From: Gnetum montanum
Taxonomy: Eukaryota > Streptophyta > Gnetopsida > Gnetales > Gnetaceae
Direction: 5' to 3'
Assembly: GCA_015680685.1 (NCBI GenBank)
Contig: MNCI01021391.1
Span: 300,416 to 364,415, forward strand
DNA: 64,000 bases
The stretch's first letter is position 1; each line of letters opens with the position of its first letter. A model generated the notes under the pieces. The model worked only from the letters and a program-made list of their open reading frames with translations. It had not been told where the DNA came from and searched no databases. Shown piece by piece: positions 1 through 10,504 of the stretch. A program made the translations under genes and the position numbers.

Positions 1-615
1 CAGGGGAGCGAACAAGTGCCAAAGGTGCTACCATAATTTTGAGTCAGGATGAAGGGGAGTTGCAATTAGACGCTGGTGAGTTTGACAACATACATTGTCC
101 TTTACATTACTCTCATATTTATTGCAGCCCACCTTGGTCACTACTAATGCATTTGGTTGCATGATAGACACCAATGTCAATACTGTAGAACCTGTCTTGA
201 CTCACTTAGAACTATCAGTCGAGACTTCTGATAAATTTACATTCATGCAGGGGGTCGTCGATGACATGGTCAGCCATCTCAAATAGGTCGACCCCAAAGT
301 GGGTAAGTAAAGTAGCTATGCTAAGCTCTTTTAGGTTGCTATACTACATGTCTTGAGCTACTAACCTTGCTATGCTAATGTGACTAATGCATTGTTTGGA
401 TGTTTGTAGCCTCTAGACTCAAATGGGACCTAAAACATGCGTTGAAAGTTAGTGTTGTACCTACATTCTCGCACAAAGTGGCCGAGGTGCCTCGTCGCAT
501 ATAAAATGAGGATAGTAAATGTTCTTTGCACTCAACATGCTCCTTGTGGGAGTGTAGGTGCTTCAACAAGGACTTGTGGAAATGGGTCCAAAGGGCTGAG
601 AAAGAGAAGGTCAAA
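1..615. other. Unassigned repeat-like DNA at window edge
   Basis: I recognise no gene here. Around 520-660 a plus-strand frame reads as a charged, possibly coiled-coil peptide (KEKVKLSAKVGDLKSRNEF), but it is short and not matched to a family I can name. Bases 300-380 contain CTATGCTA-type words resembling the U3 of the LTR at 6210-7920, so part of this stretch may be retroelement debris. Confidence 0.3.
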
Positions 616-807
616 CTAAGTGCCAAGGTGGGAGACCTCAAATCCAGGAACGAGTTTCTCATAACCCATGATAGAAATGACAACCCTAAGTTTTGCTAAC
701 CATGACCTCTCCAAGATCAGGTTAAACTCGGGCATCTCTCCAACCACAATAAACGTTGCATTTGTGGGGAATTGATCCCCTGCCACGAAGTCAATATGGA
801 CTATGCC
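616..807 (-). pseudogene. Gypsy protease, C-terminal part (element A1)
   Basis: Minus-strand reading resembles the second half of a Ty3/gypsy aspartic protease, including the NLILERSWLAK block that corresponds to the usual ILGRPWL flap-end motif. The first half lies at 2456-2857 on the same strand. The two halves are separated by the solo LTR at 808-2450 and its 5-bp target duplication, and the frame continues from one side to the other. RT, which should follow, is not seen before the window edge. Confidence 0.7.
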
Positions 808-2450
808 TGTATCGACCGAAATCATCGGTGCAAGGCTGGAACATTACGAGCACTGAAAGATCTACGGACAAGAACAGTCGACCCTACCTCCGCTTGAGGG
901 CAAGCTGGAATGGACGAAGACAGAGTGCCTTGAATGGTTCGCACGCGGATCAAACAAGGACTTCCCCAATGTTTGCCGCTACAAAAAGTTGGGTTATATG
1001 TAGACAATGCATGTTAAATGTAAATTGTAAACAAGCACGATAATGTAAATGAGCCTGTAAACGTAAACTAAAAAAAATGAAGAAAACTGCAATAAATCTG
1101 AGCAAAATGTAAACTATTTTGTATTGAGAATTGATTACAAAGTGCACCGGTCCAAACGCAGTTCTGGCTTTGACACAAGGCGGACGAAAGGCCCCAGTGT
1201 GTGTAGGGATGACTTGGCTAGTTCGCAAGGGAGGCAGAGCGTAGAGACTGTGTGTACAGCGTACAGGTCTCTCCAGCGTAAGAGGGTTTTTGAGCTCTGA
1301 TCTACAATGTAAATGTCTCTTGTGTCTACTCCGGTAAATTTTTTCCACCTCTGAAAATGCGGAAAACTGGGCTTTTTATAGGTGGGTTTTTGCTGGGAAA
1401 ATCAGGTTGGGAGACACGTGGCATATCGACTGGGTGCTTACAATTTAGAAACATTGTATACGTTGGGCGTATACGCTACATCAGGCCAGCGTATACGCTG
1501 GACTTGCTGGGCGTGTGGACTTGGATGGACGCTGGTGTATACGCTGGGCGTATACGCTGATGGATGTTGGCATCTACACTGGGCATCTACGCTGATGGAT
1601 GCTAGCGTCTACGCTGGGCATCTACGCTGATGGATGCTGAGCGTAGAGGATGCCAGTGTAAGCATATAGCATGCCAACGTAAGCCAAAAATGTGCCGAGC
1701 GTATACACATGAAAATGCTTCATTTTAAGGTCAAAAATTGATTTTTGGGTGCCCAAGAGCTGCTGGAAACCCTAGGGAAGGTCCTGGGGGGTCTGGATGC
1801 TCAATTCTGGCACGTTTTGACTCATTTCTGGGGCCCGAAAGTCTCTCTACGCTGGGCTTAAGCCGAGAGTATACGCTGGGCGTAGAGGAATGAACGACCA
1901 TCATTTGGAGTCTAAAATTTGATTTTCAAGTGCCTGAGACCTACTGGGGACCTTGGGGAAGGTCCTGGGTGGTCTAGATGCTCAGTTCTAGCATGTTTTG
2001 ATCCATTTCTAGGGCCCGAAAGTCTCTCTACGCTGGGCGTAGAGGAATGAACGACCATCATTTGAAGCCCGAAATTTGATTTTCAAGTGCCTGAGACCTG
2101 CTGGAGACCTTGGTGAAGGTCTTGGGGGGTCTAGACACTCCACTTTAGCATGTTTTGATGAGTTTTTGAGCCCCGAAAGTTGCTGTACACTGGGCCTTAC
2201 GCTGGGCATGTGTAGGCCAACGTACAGGATGCATACTTAGTGAAAACCAAGTATTTTGAGCTCAAAATTTGCCAAGTTTGATGCCAGATGTCATCGTAGT
2301 CTTCTGTGGGTCCTAGGGAACTTTCAATTGCTTTCTTTGACTTTGTTTGATGCTATTTTGAGGCTTTCAAGCTTGGTCATGCTAAGGACCAACATGACTT
2401 AGCTTAATTTCTGTCTTCCAGTGTTAGCCAAAATTTTTTGTGGTGCTTCA
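808..2450 (-). mobile_element. Solo LTR of family A in A1 protease, TSD ATGCC/GTGCC
   Basis: On the plus strand it begins TGTATCGACCG and ends GTGGTGCTTCA, the TG...CA ends of an LTR. The flanking 5-mers are ATGCC (803-807) and GTGCC (2451-2455), a target duplication with one change. Orientation is minus, judged from family copies that carry a primer-binding site. A TATA-like CTATAAAAAG sits near 1376 on the minus strand. The 1643-bp LTR has a long U3 with CGTATACG-type palindromes (about 1450-1660) and about three 160-180 bp tandem units (about 1730-2210). Confidence 0.85.
1450..2210. repeat. U3 palindrome array and long tandem units in solo LTR
   Basis: From 1450 to 1660 the words GCGTATACGCTGG, GCGTCTACGCTGG and GCATCTACGCTGA recur back to back. 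From about 1730 to 2210 a longer unit containing GGGCCCGAAAGTCTCTCTACG recurs at 1831 and 2012, with a weaker third copy near 2169 (spacing 181 and about 158). Confidence 0.8.
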
Positions 2451-2455
2451 GTGCC

Positions 2456-2857
2456 CTTTAGCATGACTCGTGCCCCATTGAATGAATTTAAGCATGATGT
2501 TATTGTGGGCCTGATCTGGTTGAACAAACCTGGCTTTTCCACAATAGGGAAAGGGATGACATTTGTGGCAGCTCCATCATCAACATGCACCCTTTGGACC
2601 TTGTGTTGGCCAACCCAGATTGTGATGAAGAGAGGTGTTGTAGTCACTTGACCCTTTTCAGGGTCTTCCCTAATGGAATTATCACAAAAATTCAATTGGA
2701 ATGGCTTTGTCTTTGCAGGCACAAAAGGAAGCATGATCAAATGGATCGCCTTCTCTTCTGTTGGCATGTTCTCGTCAATCGGGATTACCGTTAACATGCG
2801 GACCAAAGCCCCACGGTGTCCTGTAGATGTCATAATTAGGTTATACAGGCTCAACAT
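2456..2857 (-). pseudogene. Gypsy protease, N-terminal part (element A1)
   Basis: This minus-strand frame holds the retropepsin active-site region VQRVHVDDGAATNVIPFPIV, where D-D-G-A replaces the common D-S/T-G-A/S. Aspartic protease would cut the Gag-Pol polyprotein inside the particle. The frame runs into the solo LTR at 2450, leaving a chimeric tail translated from LTR sequence; the native C-terminal part resumes at 807. Upstream on the same strand is gag, the normal order. Confidence 0.75.
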
Positions 2858-3384
2858 AGTTTTTTCTGTTTTAGAGCTTGCTTGACTTGGGTGAAGGAAC
2901 TCAAAAGGTCTTGGTGACTTTCCAGTTTACTACCTTTCTCCTCTTCCATTCATCCTAGAAGATGAATTTCCTGAGGAGGGAGAGTTTCAGGCCTATTTGG
3001 ATGAGGTGGCAAGGACTGTGTAGGTGTAGCAACATTCCTTTTGGGTGATGAGGTTGTAGATGAAGGGGGTGAGGACACAGGCTTACAATTACCTGGGGCA
3101 ATACTTTCCCCTGACATCTCACTTGCAAAGCGCACTTCTCGTTTTTTAGGATGAGAAGGTTGTGAGGTTGTCTTATGCGGGGTGGGGGCTATTGTGCGTC
3201 TTGGCCCCCTAATAACATATGGTGCTAATGGTGGTAGAGTACATGGTGGTGGTGTGGTTTTGTTAACAGGTGGTACGGGGGTGGATATGCGAGGAGGGAG
3301 TCTCAGAACAAAAGATTGCTATGGACTTTGATTAGCCGCCAATGGTGTCGGTGCACTGCATTGAGGCACACAAACTACAAACAA

Positions 3385-5802
3385 CTACTGGGAAGGTTTA
3401 AGATTATTGTCAATGCCGATGGTATTGATGATGTAACTGAAGTTGTTGGCATTGAGAGGATCAGTGTAGAAGTGCAGAGATTGATTCTCAGGGCGTACTT
3501 GATTGCTTTCATCTAGCACTAGTTTCCCTTGATTGATCATCCTTTGGATATCGTCTTTCAATGCCATACAATAATTTTTGTTGTCTCACACTGTTGATGG
3601 TATTCACAAAACCATTCTAGCTTGAATCCCTTAATAATTGTGGGCTCATTGGGAAAGACAAAGAGGGGTTCTTGAGGAGCTCGCAATATCGCTGATGTCT
3701 CTTTGCTTCCTCTTCTGACATCTGCTTGTGTTGGATATACCCCATTGCTAGTAGTTGCTTCAGGAGATCTGAAAGCTTGATAGGTAGTGGGGTATACTTC
3801 GAGCGATCTTTGCACTGAAAGTTCAATTTGGATGGTGCAGATGTCTCAGGTGCGAATGTAGAGGGTTGCGATGCATTGCCCTGTTTGGGCATAGGGTTAG
3901 CAGCAGGTGTGGTTGGTTTCTTGTTGTTCTTGTTATTGTTGTTGTTAGGTTTGGGTTTGGCCTCATTTGCCATAGCAGCAAATGTGGGTGTTGTAGCCTT
4001 ACCCTTATCCTTCTTTGTAAAGGTATTCTTGTATGCAACGTAGGCTAGGTCTTTGCTTGCCTCGGTCACATCCTATATGCTCTTAGTCTAGGTGAACACC
4101 TGACTGAGAGTGCACGAAGCAAGAGAGTATAGCTTAGACTTAATAAACTCATTTACTGCATCCTTAAAGATGGCTAGTAAGTGGGCCTCCATGATAGGCT
4201 CGCAGATTTCATTAAGGGTTGCACTTTAGTGGTGGATGAACTTCTGGACTAACTCTAGCGGATCTTGTTTCATGCTCATCAATTGATCTAGCATGATTTT
4301 TGGTTTCAAGTTGTATTTGAAACATGTCATGAACTAGGTCAAAAGCTCCTCTAGGATTGCTATGGAGGAGTGTGGTAATGCATAGTACTAGTCTAAGGCT
4401 TTTCTGGTCAGAGACATAACAAAGACATGGATGATCATGAGCGAACATTGTTGTAGAAGAAGGGATTCAGACCTAAATGTAACAAGATGTGCATTGGGGT
4501 CCCGCTCCCCATTGTACTTCATGAAATGTGGGAGTGACATCCCTAGGGGTAATGTTAGTGCAGGGACTATCGGGTTGATGGGATCGTCTTGGTAGAAGTC
4601 CATGACTTGCACCATGTCAGATCCGATAGCCTTCAGCCATTTTATTTTCTTAGTATGGTTCTGGATAAGTTGGAATGCTTGGTCTAGACCTGAAGATGAT
4701 GTAGATGTTTGGGGAACTGCTTGGGAAGCTCCCATTTGTGGAGTAGTTGGGGTGACAATGTGACCCATTGATGGTGCCGTTGGGGTGTCCCCTGTGAACT
4801 ATGTTGTTGGTGCTGTCCACCACCCAACAGGTGGTGCTGTTGCAGCAGCAGTTGTAGATTGTGCTAAGGGATGGATTGCTTATGCTGTCGGTGGAATAGA
4901 CGATAGTCCTACACTAGGATGTACCATCTATGAGGCTTGGTAGGTCTGATGGCCAGCATAACGAGACATCTATGATGGTAGCATAGCAAGAGGAGAAGTA
5001 AATGGGGTCCACCACATGGATGGGCATGGGTCGGCGGCTGGTTGTGGAACAGGTGTAAATGTAGGAATAGAGGTAAAAGCTACACGCAATTGTGAGGTAG
5101 GTATTGTGTGAATGTGTTGTAGGGTAGCTGTAATTGGCGTATGTTATGAAGAAAAAAAGGATTGGTGAAAAGTCATCAGAGGAGTAGTGACCGGGGTTGA
5201 GATAAGGGTGTGGGTGTGTTGATGCTTAAAAGGAATGGTATGACTACCCATTGCTGGCAGAATTGTGGATGGTAGTGATGCAGTTGTGATCATAAAAGGA
5301 GGAGAAGTGAAAAGTGGGCTTGTCCAGAAAGATGAGGCAGGAAGGATGGTGGTAGGGTTAACCTAACCTCCACCCTCGGATTGGGAATCCAATTCCTCTT
5401 GCCCATACTAGAAAGCTTCATCGTAGTGGAACGTTGTATCCTGTAGTTCCCTAGACCTAGTCGCTTGGATCAGCTGATCTATAAGCCATTGATGTTTTGC
5501 ATTAGAGGGATAGAAACACTGGGAACTGAAATAAATTCCTTACCATTACAATAGGTGAACTCAAAGCTACACTTCTCTTTGAGCTCTTGCATATCTAAGG
5601 GCAGATTTGCCTGCACCTTAGTATAAAGGAAGTTGTATTGCTCATATTGTTGGGCCAAACCCTCAGGCCCCCAGTTTTGGATCCTAAGCTATCTGCGTGA
5701 CCCTAGCACCTGGTTGAGTGGTTGTTCGACACCTGTGATGCCTTGAACCGTGAGGGGAACCTCAACGTTAGAGGTGTTAGCAACGGTGCTTGAAGAAGCC
5801 AT
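3385..5802 (-). pseudogene. Gypsy gag (element A1)
   Basis: The likely start is the ATG at 5802-5800 (MASSSTVANTSNVE). Homology to the gag start at 21538 is clear in the block around NFLYTKVQANLPLD. The middle (about 4768-4388) holds the Retrotrans_gag-type stretch LPHFMKYNGERDPNAHLVTF. The next part (4069-3617) is lysine/asparagine-rich followed by YTPLPIKLSDLLKQLLAMGY, and then a zinc-finger-like FCEYHQQ. Gag forms the particle core. Several stops and frameshifts split the frame, for example a TAG just after LGSRR near 5690. It is a degraded copy. Confidence 0.75.
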
Positions 5803-6184
5803 TATGGTAAATCTAAACGGGTTTGCAAACAAAAAAGATGAGGAGATTAGAAAGCAATCAAAAGATTTATGCCTTGCAGGACTTCGAAAGAATTGTTGAA
5901 GTGACCGATCTGTATCACAAGATGCGTAAACAACCACCAAAGGGTATCAAGTTTATGCTAATGCATGTCAGGGTATAGAACACATGCAAGACTACCATGA
6001 AATAAGTGGGTCAAATGGTGATTGGATGCTTTATGTCCTGCAGGGTTTCGGAAGGATCGTCAAAGCAACTAATCTACACCACACGATGCATAAAAAACCA
6101 CAAAGGGTGTCAAGTTTACGTTAGTGCATGTTGGGGTGCAGAATGCGTACAAGACTACCGTGAAATACAGAAAAGGCACCAAAA

Positions 6185-6203
6185 GGCCCTCCTTCTAGTG
6201 CTA
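6185..6203 (-). other. Primer-binding site of element A1
   Basis: The minus strand reads TAGCACTAGAAGGAGGGCC, 6 bp after the LTR end. The same site is better preserved at 22098-22116 (TGGTGCTAGAAGGAGGGCC). Differences are G-to-A changes at CpG or TG positions, as expected from methyl-cytosine decay. I do not name the priming tRNA. Confidence 0.7.
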
Positions 6204-6209
6204 GAAAAC

Positions 6210-7920
6210 TATAGCGACCGAAAACATCGGTGGCTGAAAAAGACCGAGAGGTCATCGATTAGATAGTCTTAACCCTAGATCTGTGTGAGGGCTATGCTGG
6301 ATAAATAAAAATGGGGTTCCTTGAATGGTCTGGTCGATCAGAAAAGGACTTAATTGGTGTTACTATAACCTTTTGCAAATGTGTGAATTGAAAACAATGT
6401 TTATTTGCATAAAAATAATGATTATTATATGCAAGGAAGCAAAAACAATGTAAGACGCGATGATAAGCAGAAGAATAAAGTAAACTAGAGTTAGGAAATG
6501 CACCGCTTCAAGATTACGATTTTACTTTGCTAAGGTGGATACAATTGGTTACGTGACGCAGGGGCACACAGAGATCCCAAAAGTAACCAAAGAAGTTCAA
6601 AGCAAGCCAACTATATGCTTGAATGCGGATCCAAGAGCTAACAATGCAAAATGCTACAAAGGCATCAGGAAAGAGCTAATAGAATGCCAGATGGGAATGT
6701 GCACTATTTGGCTTTGTCAACTTAGGAATGTTTACAATACTCAAGATTGCCAATTTAATCTTTGCCAAGCCAAATGTTTACTAAACTTTCCAATCGTTCA
6801 AAAATTCCCTTTAAATTGCTGGTTTACCAACCAATGCCAACAATGCTAAAAAATGCCCAAAATGTTAACCTTTAAGTTTTTCAAGCCTTTGAGCATTGCT
6901 CGCCGAGGTATTTATAGCGCTAAGAGCAAGCGAATGATGCGGTTTAGATGCCACGTGTCCTGGGCCCACAAGGTGTTGATGTGTCCATGCCACATGGTCA
7001 TGCAAAGTTGATTGATTGACAAGCATGCCACACTGCAATCACGTTGTTGAAACTAAAGATGTGTGTCAATGATGCAAACAAAGAGTGAAGCAAATTGATG
7101 TAGCGTTGTTGCCTACTATGCTATGCTATGGAACGTAGCATGTTTGCGTAGCGTAGCCGCTTGCTACCCTGTGGTATGTTGTGTAGCGTAGCATGTTGGC
7201 ATAGCGTAGTTGCATGGTACACTATGCTATGCTATGGAGCATAGCATGTTGGCGTAGCATAGCTATTTGCTACACCGTGCTATGCTATGTAGTGTAGTAT
7301 AGCGTAGCCACTTGTTTGAAGAAGAAATTTGCTTCAGAGTTGATTGCATGTGCTGGAAGTCTTTGAAATGTATAGGCTAACTCTTTGCTATGCTATGCTA
7401 TGCTACGTAGTGTAGCACAGCGTAGCAGCTGGCCTTAACTGCAATTTACAACCTGAACTCTTTGATGATTACGTTGACAATCTGCAACATTTGTCATCTG
7501 CGAGGTGAAGCTTTTGAACTTGTTAATTCTGCATTTTGGAGATGCCTTTTGCTGTTCTTGCATCATTGCTATGCTGTGCTACACTACATAGCAAGCATTA
7601 TAACTTGATTTTTGCTTGATATGCTACTTTTCTAGTGAGAGGAGCTTTGCTGAAGGGCTTGAGGTTGAGTGAAGAAACTATTTTTGAAGGCCAAAGGTAC
7701 TAACTGAGTGTAATTGAGATTACTAAGTAAGCTAAGCCCTCTTAGATTGCTCTTGCTACGCTATGCTACGTTGTGTCGCGTAGCATAGTGTAGCAGTCTG
7801 TCTTGCAACAGTTCGTAGTTGATTGCCTGAATAACTGTCTCTCGAAGCTTGCTACGCTACATAGCATAGTGTAGTGTAGCAAACTTCTTAGCTAGAAAAC
7901 TTGCCAAACTATTTCATGCA
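6210..7920 (-). mobile_element. 5' LTR of element A1
   Basis: The left end (TATAGCGACCGAAAACATCGG) aligns with the TGTA...CGACCG left ends at 808 and 41387, with TG decayed to TA. The conserved R/U5 block (GAGGGCTATGCTGGA... CTTGAATGGTC... GATCAGAAAAGGACTT) is present. A minus-strand TATA box GCTATAAATACC lies at 6907-6918. U3 (about 6920-7900) is full of TAGCATAGCGTAGC words. The right boundary is approximate: it is taken at a CA near 7920, because no target duplication can be tested. Confidence 0.65.
7090..7890. repeat. TAGCGTAGC/TACGCTATGCTA palindrome-rich U3 array
   Basis: Words such as CTACGCTATGCTACG, GTGTAGCATAGCGTAGC and GTAGTGTAGCAAAC recur in both orientations, in clusters at 7100-7300, 7380-7430, 7560-7600 and 7740-7880. 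They can form many short hairpins. They lie upstream of the LTR TATA box (minus strand). Confidence 0.75.
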
Positions 7921-8048
7921 TCCTGAGCACCATCGATAGCTCCACGCATCGCTTCTGAGTAGGCTATCAGCTGGATGAGCTACCCAGGTGGATAGGCTAG
8001 AGAGTCCGTTGAGCCTGTCAACATTGGGTATAGAAAACTTGCCAAACT
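7893..8048. repeat. 120-bp segment bracketed by an 18-bp perfect direct repeat
   Basis: TAGAAAACTTGCCAAACT occurs at 7893-7910 and again at 8031-8048, enclosing 120 bp with no recognised content. It sits at the junction of element A1's LTR and element B's protease. It could be a small insertion with a target duplication or a repair footprint. Confidence 0.55.
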
Positions 8049-9029
8049 GGATAGTCTAAACTCAGAGCATCCATTTCTTGTCGAAGTGTCATGACACTGC
8101 TTGAATTTTAAAGACCCGGTGAAGCAAGAATGACTTAAAAATTTAGGGTGTTCTACTAAGGATGTAACTACTTGTTTATAGAAGGGTTCTTGAGGTATAG
8201 TCATGTATTCAGATTTTCCTTTGATAGGGATTAATAACTCTAAGAAATCTGACCAAAAGAAGCCCCCAAACTTGGCTGCAAAAGTTCTAGATAGGAGAAC
8301 ACCATAGGTAGGTGACATGTCAACTAGCAGGATATCTGTGTAACATGTGAATGTAGGGTATTGTTTAAGTTTCACTTTCACTCCTTTTAATGACCCTACT
8401 ATAGGTACATTGGACCCATCGAGTTGAATCACATTTTTCATTTGTGATATCATTTGTGCTCCTAAAGTCTTACATACCTCAAGTGGCATGATATTAAGAG
8501 TTACTCCAGAATCCATCAAATAATTGTGAACATTGTTTCTTAAAATAATTAAAGTTTTTAGAAAAGGAGGTTGTTCTTTCCTACTCATCATAGAATTATT
8601 TACATTTTGTACTGATAAGGTGTTAGGAATTTTTTTGAAGTGAACTTTCTTTTTAGCGGTTGTCGATTTTTCTTTATTAGCTTCTAGTTTACGAACTATC
8701 TCTTGAAATACCTCTTTCATTTCATTAAATTGTAAAAGGTCATACATGGAGATGTTAGATTTAATTGTCTTCAAATCCTCAACTACATTGTAAGTCTTAG
8801 GTACATCTTTGACTTCTTGTTGAGGTGAAGTTCTTCTAAGTATAGAAGGTGGATTTGGTCATTGTGGGGTGTTTGTTTGGGATGACTCAATTTGAGTATT
8901 TATGTTACTTTGAATAGGAGCTCTTATGTTTGGAGGAGTATAAGGGTCAGTCCTAGTTTATTGCTGTGTGTTGTTCATGATGTCACTAAGTCCATGGTAG
9001 TGAGCATTATGTGGGTTGGGGTTGCTTAC
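8031..9029 (-). pseudogene. Gypsy gag end and protease (element B)
   Basis: The minus-strand frame contains NNVHNYLMDSGVTLNIMPLE, a retropepsin active site (D-S-G-V), with FTCYTDILLVDM further on, matching the usual flap region. The preceding sequence up to 9029 is gag-linker with stops. The frame is severed at 9029 by element C1 and continues upstream at 17702. Downstream (below 8031) RT is missing, and element A1 abuts. The protease motif is intact but the element is broken. Confidence 0.7.
9025..9029. other. Target-site duplication CTTAC of element C1 (left)
   Basis: CTTAC directly precedes the LTR start TGATGAGTGACG and recurs at 17697-17701 right after the other LTR. Confidence 0.9.
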
Positions 9030-9827
9030 TGATGAGTGACGAGGTACCTCTACAGTCAACCATATGAATACGAGCATCTCATGCGTGATCCGGTTGAACT
9101 CCATGGACTAAGTGCTTACACGCGTTAATGGAACACTTAAGGTTAATCAATCGTTGTCTTCCCAAACTTACTTGTATTGTCACAGTTGTATGCTTAAGTA
9201 AGCTTGAGGTATATGATTTTTATATCTTTTATCTTTTTAATGTCCTATGCTAAGAGGGGAAGGTGAAGAGAACTAAATGACTAACTTTCATTAATTATTC
9301 ACTAACTAAGTTCTAATTATCCTAGCACCAGCATTTGTTCCCACTTGCCACACACACCCTGAACCAGTGCAACGCTGTTGGGATTACCAAGTGCTACTCG
9401 TTACTGGGTTACCAAGTGTTACACACGTGCTCGAAGCAGTCGTATGGAGTGCACTTAACTATGAGAGTCAAGGGTTGAAAGAGATTAATTATCTAGGAAA
9501 GCATTTAAATATTTAACAATAATTAAATCCTATTTAGCTTAGTCCACATGCTGCAAGGTTTATCAGAAAGTTCATCTTTATTGTCGTACACAAATGTGTG
9601 CTTAGGTACAATTTGCTCGAATAAATATTCATTCACTTCAAGACTCCTACTACAGACACATGGAGATTATTCTAACTCTGGAATGGTAAAACTACTATAG
9701 TTTGGCTAAGGGTCTAAGTTTAGATACCTAAAATAGGGAAAGCTACCTCTTATTTATAGATATTGTGGTGGGCTGTAATATTGCATATGCGATATCGCAT
9801 GAGTGGATGCGATATCGTGGCTCATCA
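9030..9827 (-). mobile_element. 3' LTR of C1
   Basis: It starts TGATGAGTGACGAGG and ends GTGGCTCATCA on the plus strand, so the ends form a short inverted repeat (TGATGAG/CTCATCA). The minus-strand TATA box (TATAAATA) is at 9751-9758, only about 70 bp from the LTR's 5' end. That short U3 contains two GATATC palindromes. It differs from the 5' LTR by many substitutions and by the number of palindromes, so the insertion is old. Confidence 0.88.
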
Positions 9828-9840
9828 TACCCCCATGACT
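9828..9840 (-). other. Polypurine tract of C1
   Basis: The minus strand reads AGTCATGGGGGTA directly before the 3' LTR start. The same GGGGGTA precedes the LTRs at 25933, 45617 and 59699. Confidence 0.75.
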
Positions 9841-10306
9841 GAATGAAAAATAGTCCTCGTGTTCCTTACAAAATACTGGGAAGGTATGAGATCATTGACT
9901 TGAATGATACTAATGGTGAATGGGGTGACATGTGAACGGATCATCATTACAACACATGAAAATATTAGTGTTCATGACAACATCTAGCTTTATTTGGTAG
10001 CTGAGAGAGAGAGAGAGAGAGAGAGAGAATGTGAAGTCTGTTGCTGCCGACGCCAAGATTGTGCCTTCCATTGTCTATCCATAATTGCACCATTGATCTT
10101 GTTCCTTGCATAACTACTCCAGCACTAGTCCATTCCAAGTGTTCCCTCTAGATCTAATTCGTTGGTGTATGATTGTTATCTGTGGACACAACACAGTCGT
10201 ATATTAGCAAGAGTAAATGAATCACAATGAAGTTGATACCTTGCCTAAGTGTAAGGTCCATTGGTTGAGTTGTGATATGGCTGATGTGGATTCTAAAGAT
10301 ATAATA
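9841..10306 (-). other. C1 3' untranslated region with (GA)n tract
   Basis: The region contains GA repeats at 10003-10028, and the flanking words recur in the same order before the LTRs at 24170 and 45617 (plus strand), each with its own CT/GA tract. It is non-coding. Confidence 0.7.
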
Positions 10307-10504
10307 CTAGTGACTACCCAAGGTGTAGAGGTTAGGAGAAAATCGAAAAAATTGGACTAGGACCCCCATGACTGAGAGCGAACCTCCAGTAGTGAGAGAA
10401 TGGAAAAAGATAAGGAATAAGAAAAATGGAGAAAAAGAGACAACTGAAACACTAATGAAATGGATGTTAGAGATGGAAATGAAAAAAATAAATGTTGATT
10501 GCAA
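10307..10504 (-). pseudogene. Hydrophobic 3' ORF remnant of C1
   Basis: This 65-codon minus-strand frame encodes a hydrophobic phenylalanine-rich stretch followed by FHSLTTGGSLSVMGVLVQFF. A related peptide, FHTIATGGLLLVVGALSQIF, is encoded at the same relative place in the plus-strand copy at 23400-23741. Conservation of this pattern in two copies suggests a former 3' coding region. A transmembrane, env-like remnant is possible but unproven. Confidence 0.4.

Larger units (their letters stand above)
616..7920 (-). mobile_element. Ty3/gypsy element A1, 5' half (LTR, PBS, gag, protease)
   Basis: Reading right to left on the minus strand: LTR (about 7920 to 6210), a primer-binding site, a gag frame starting near 5802, proline/asparagine-rich gag linker, and protease. 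The gag and protease style resembles the non-chromovirus (Tat-like) gypsy lineage; lineage is inferred. The 3' half lies outside the window. The reading frame is broken by stops and frameshifts and by a solo LTR in the protease, so the element is dead. It abuts remnants of element B at about 7.9-8.05 kb. Confidence 0.75.
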
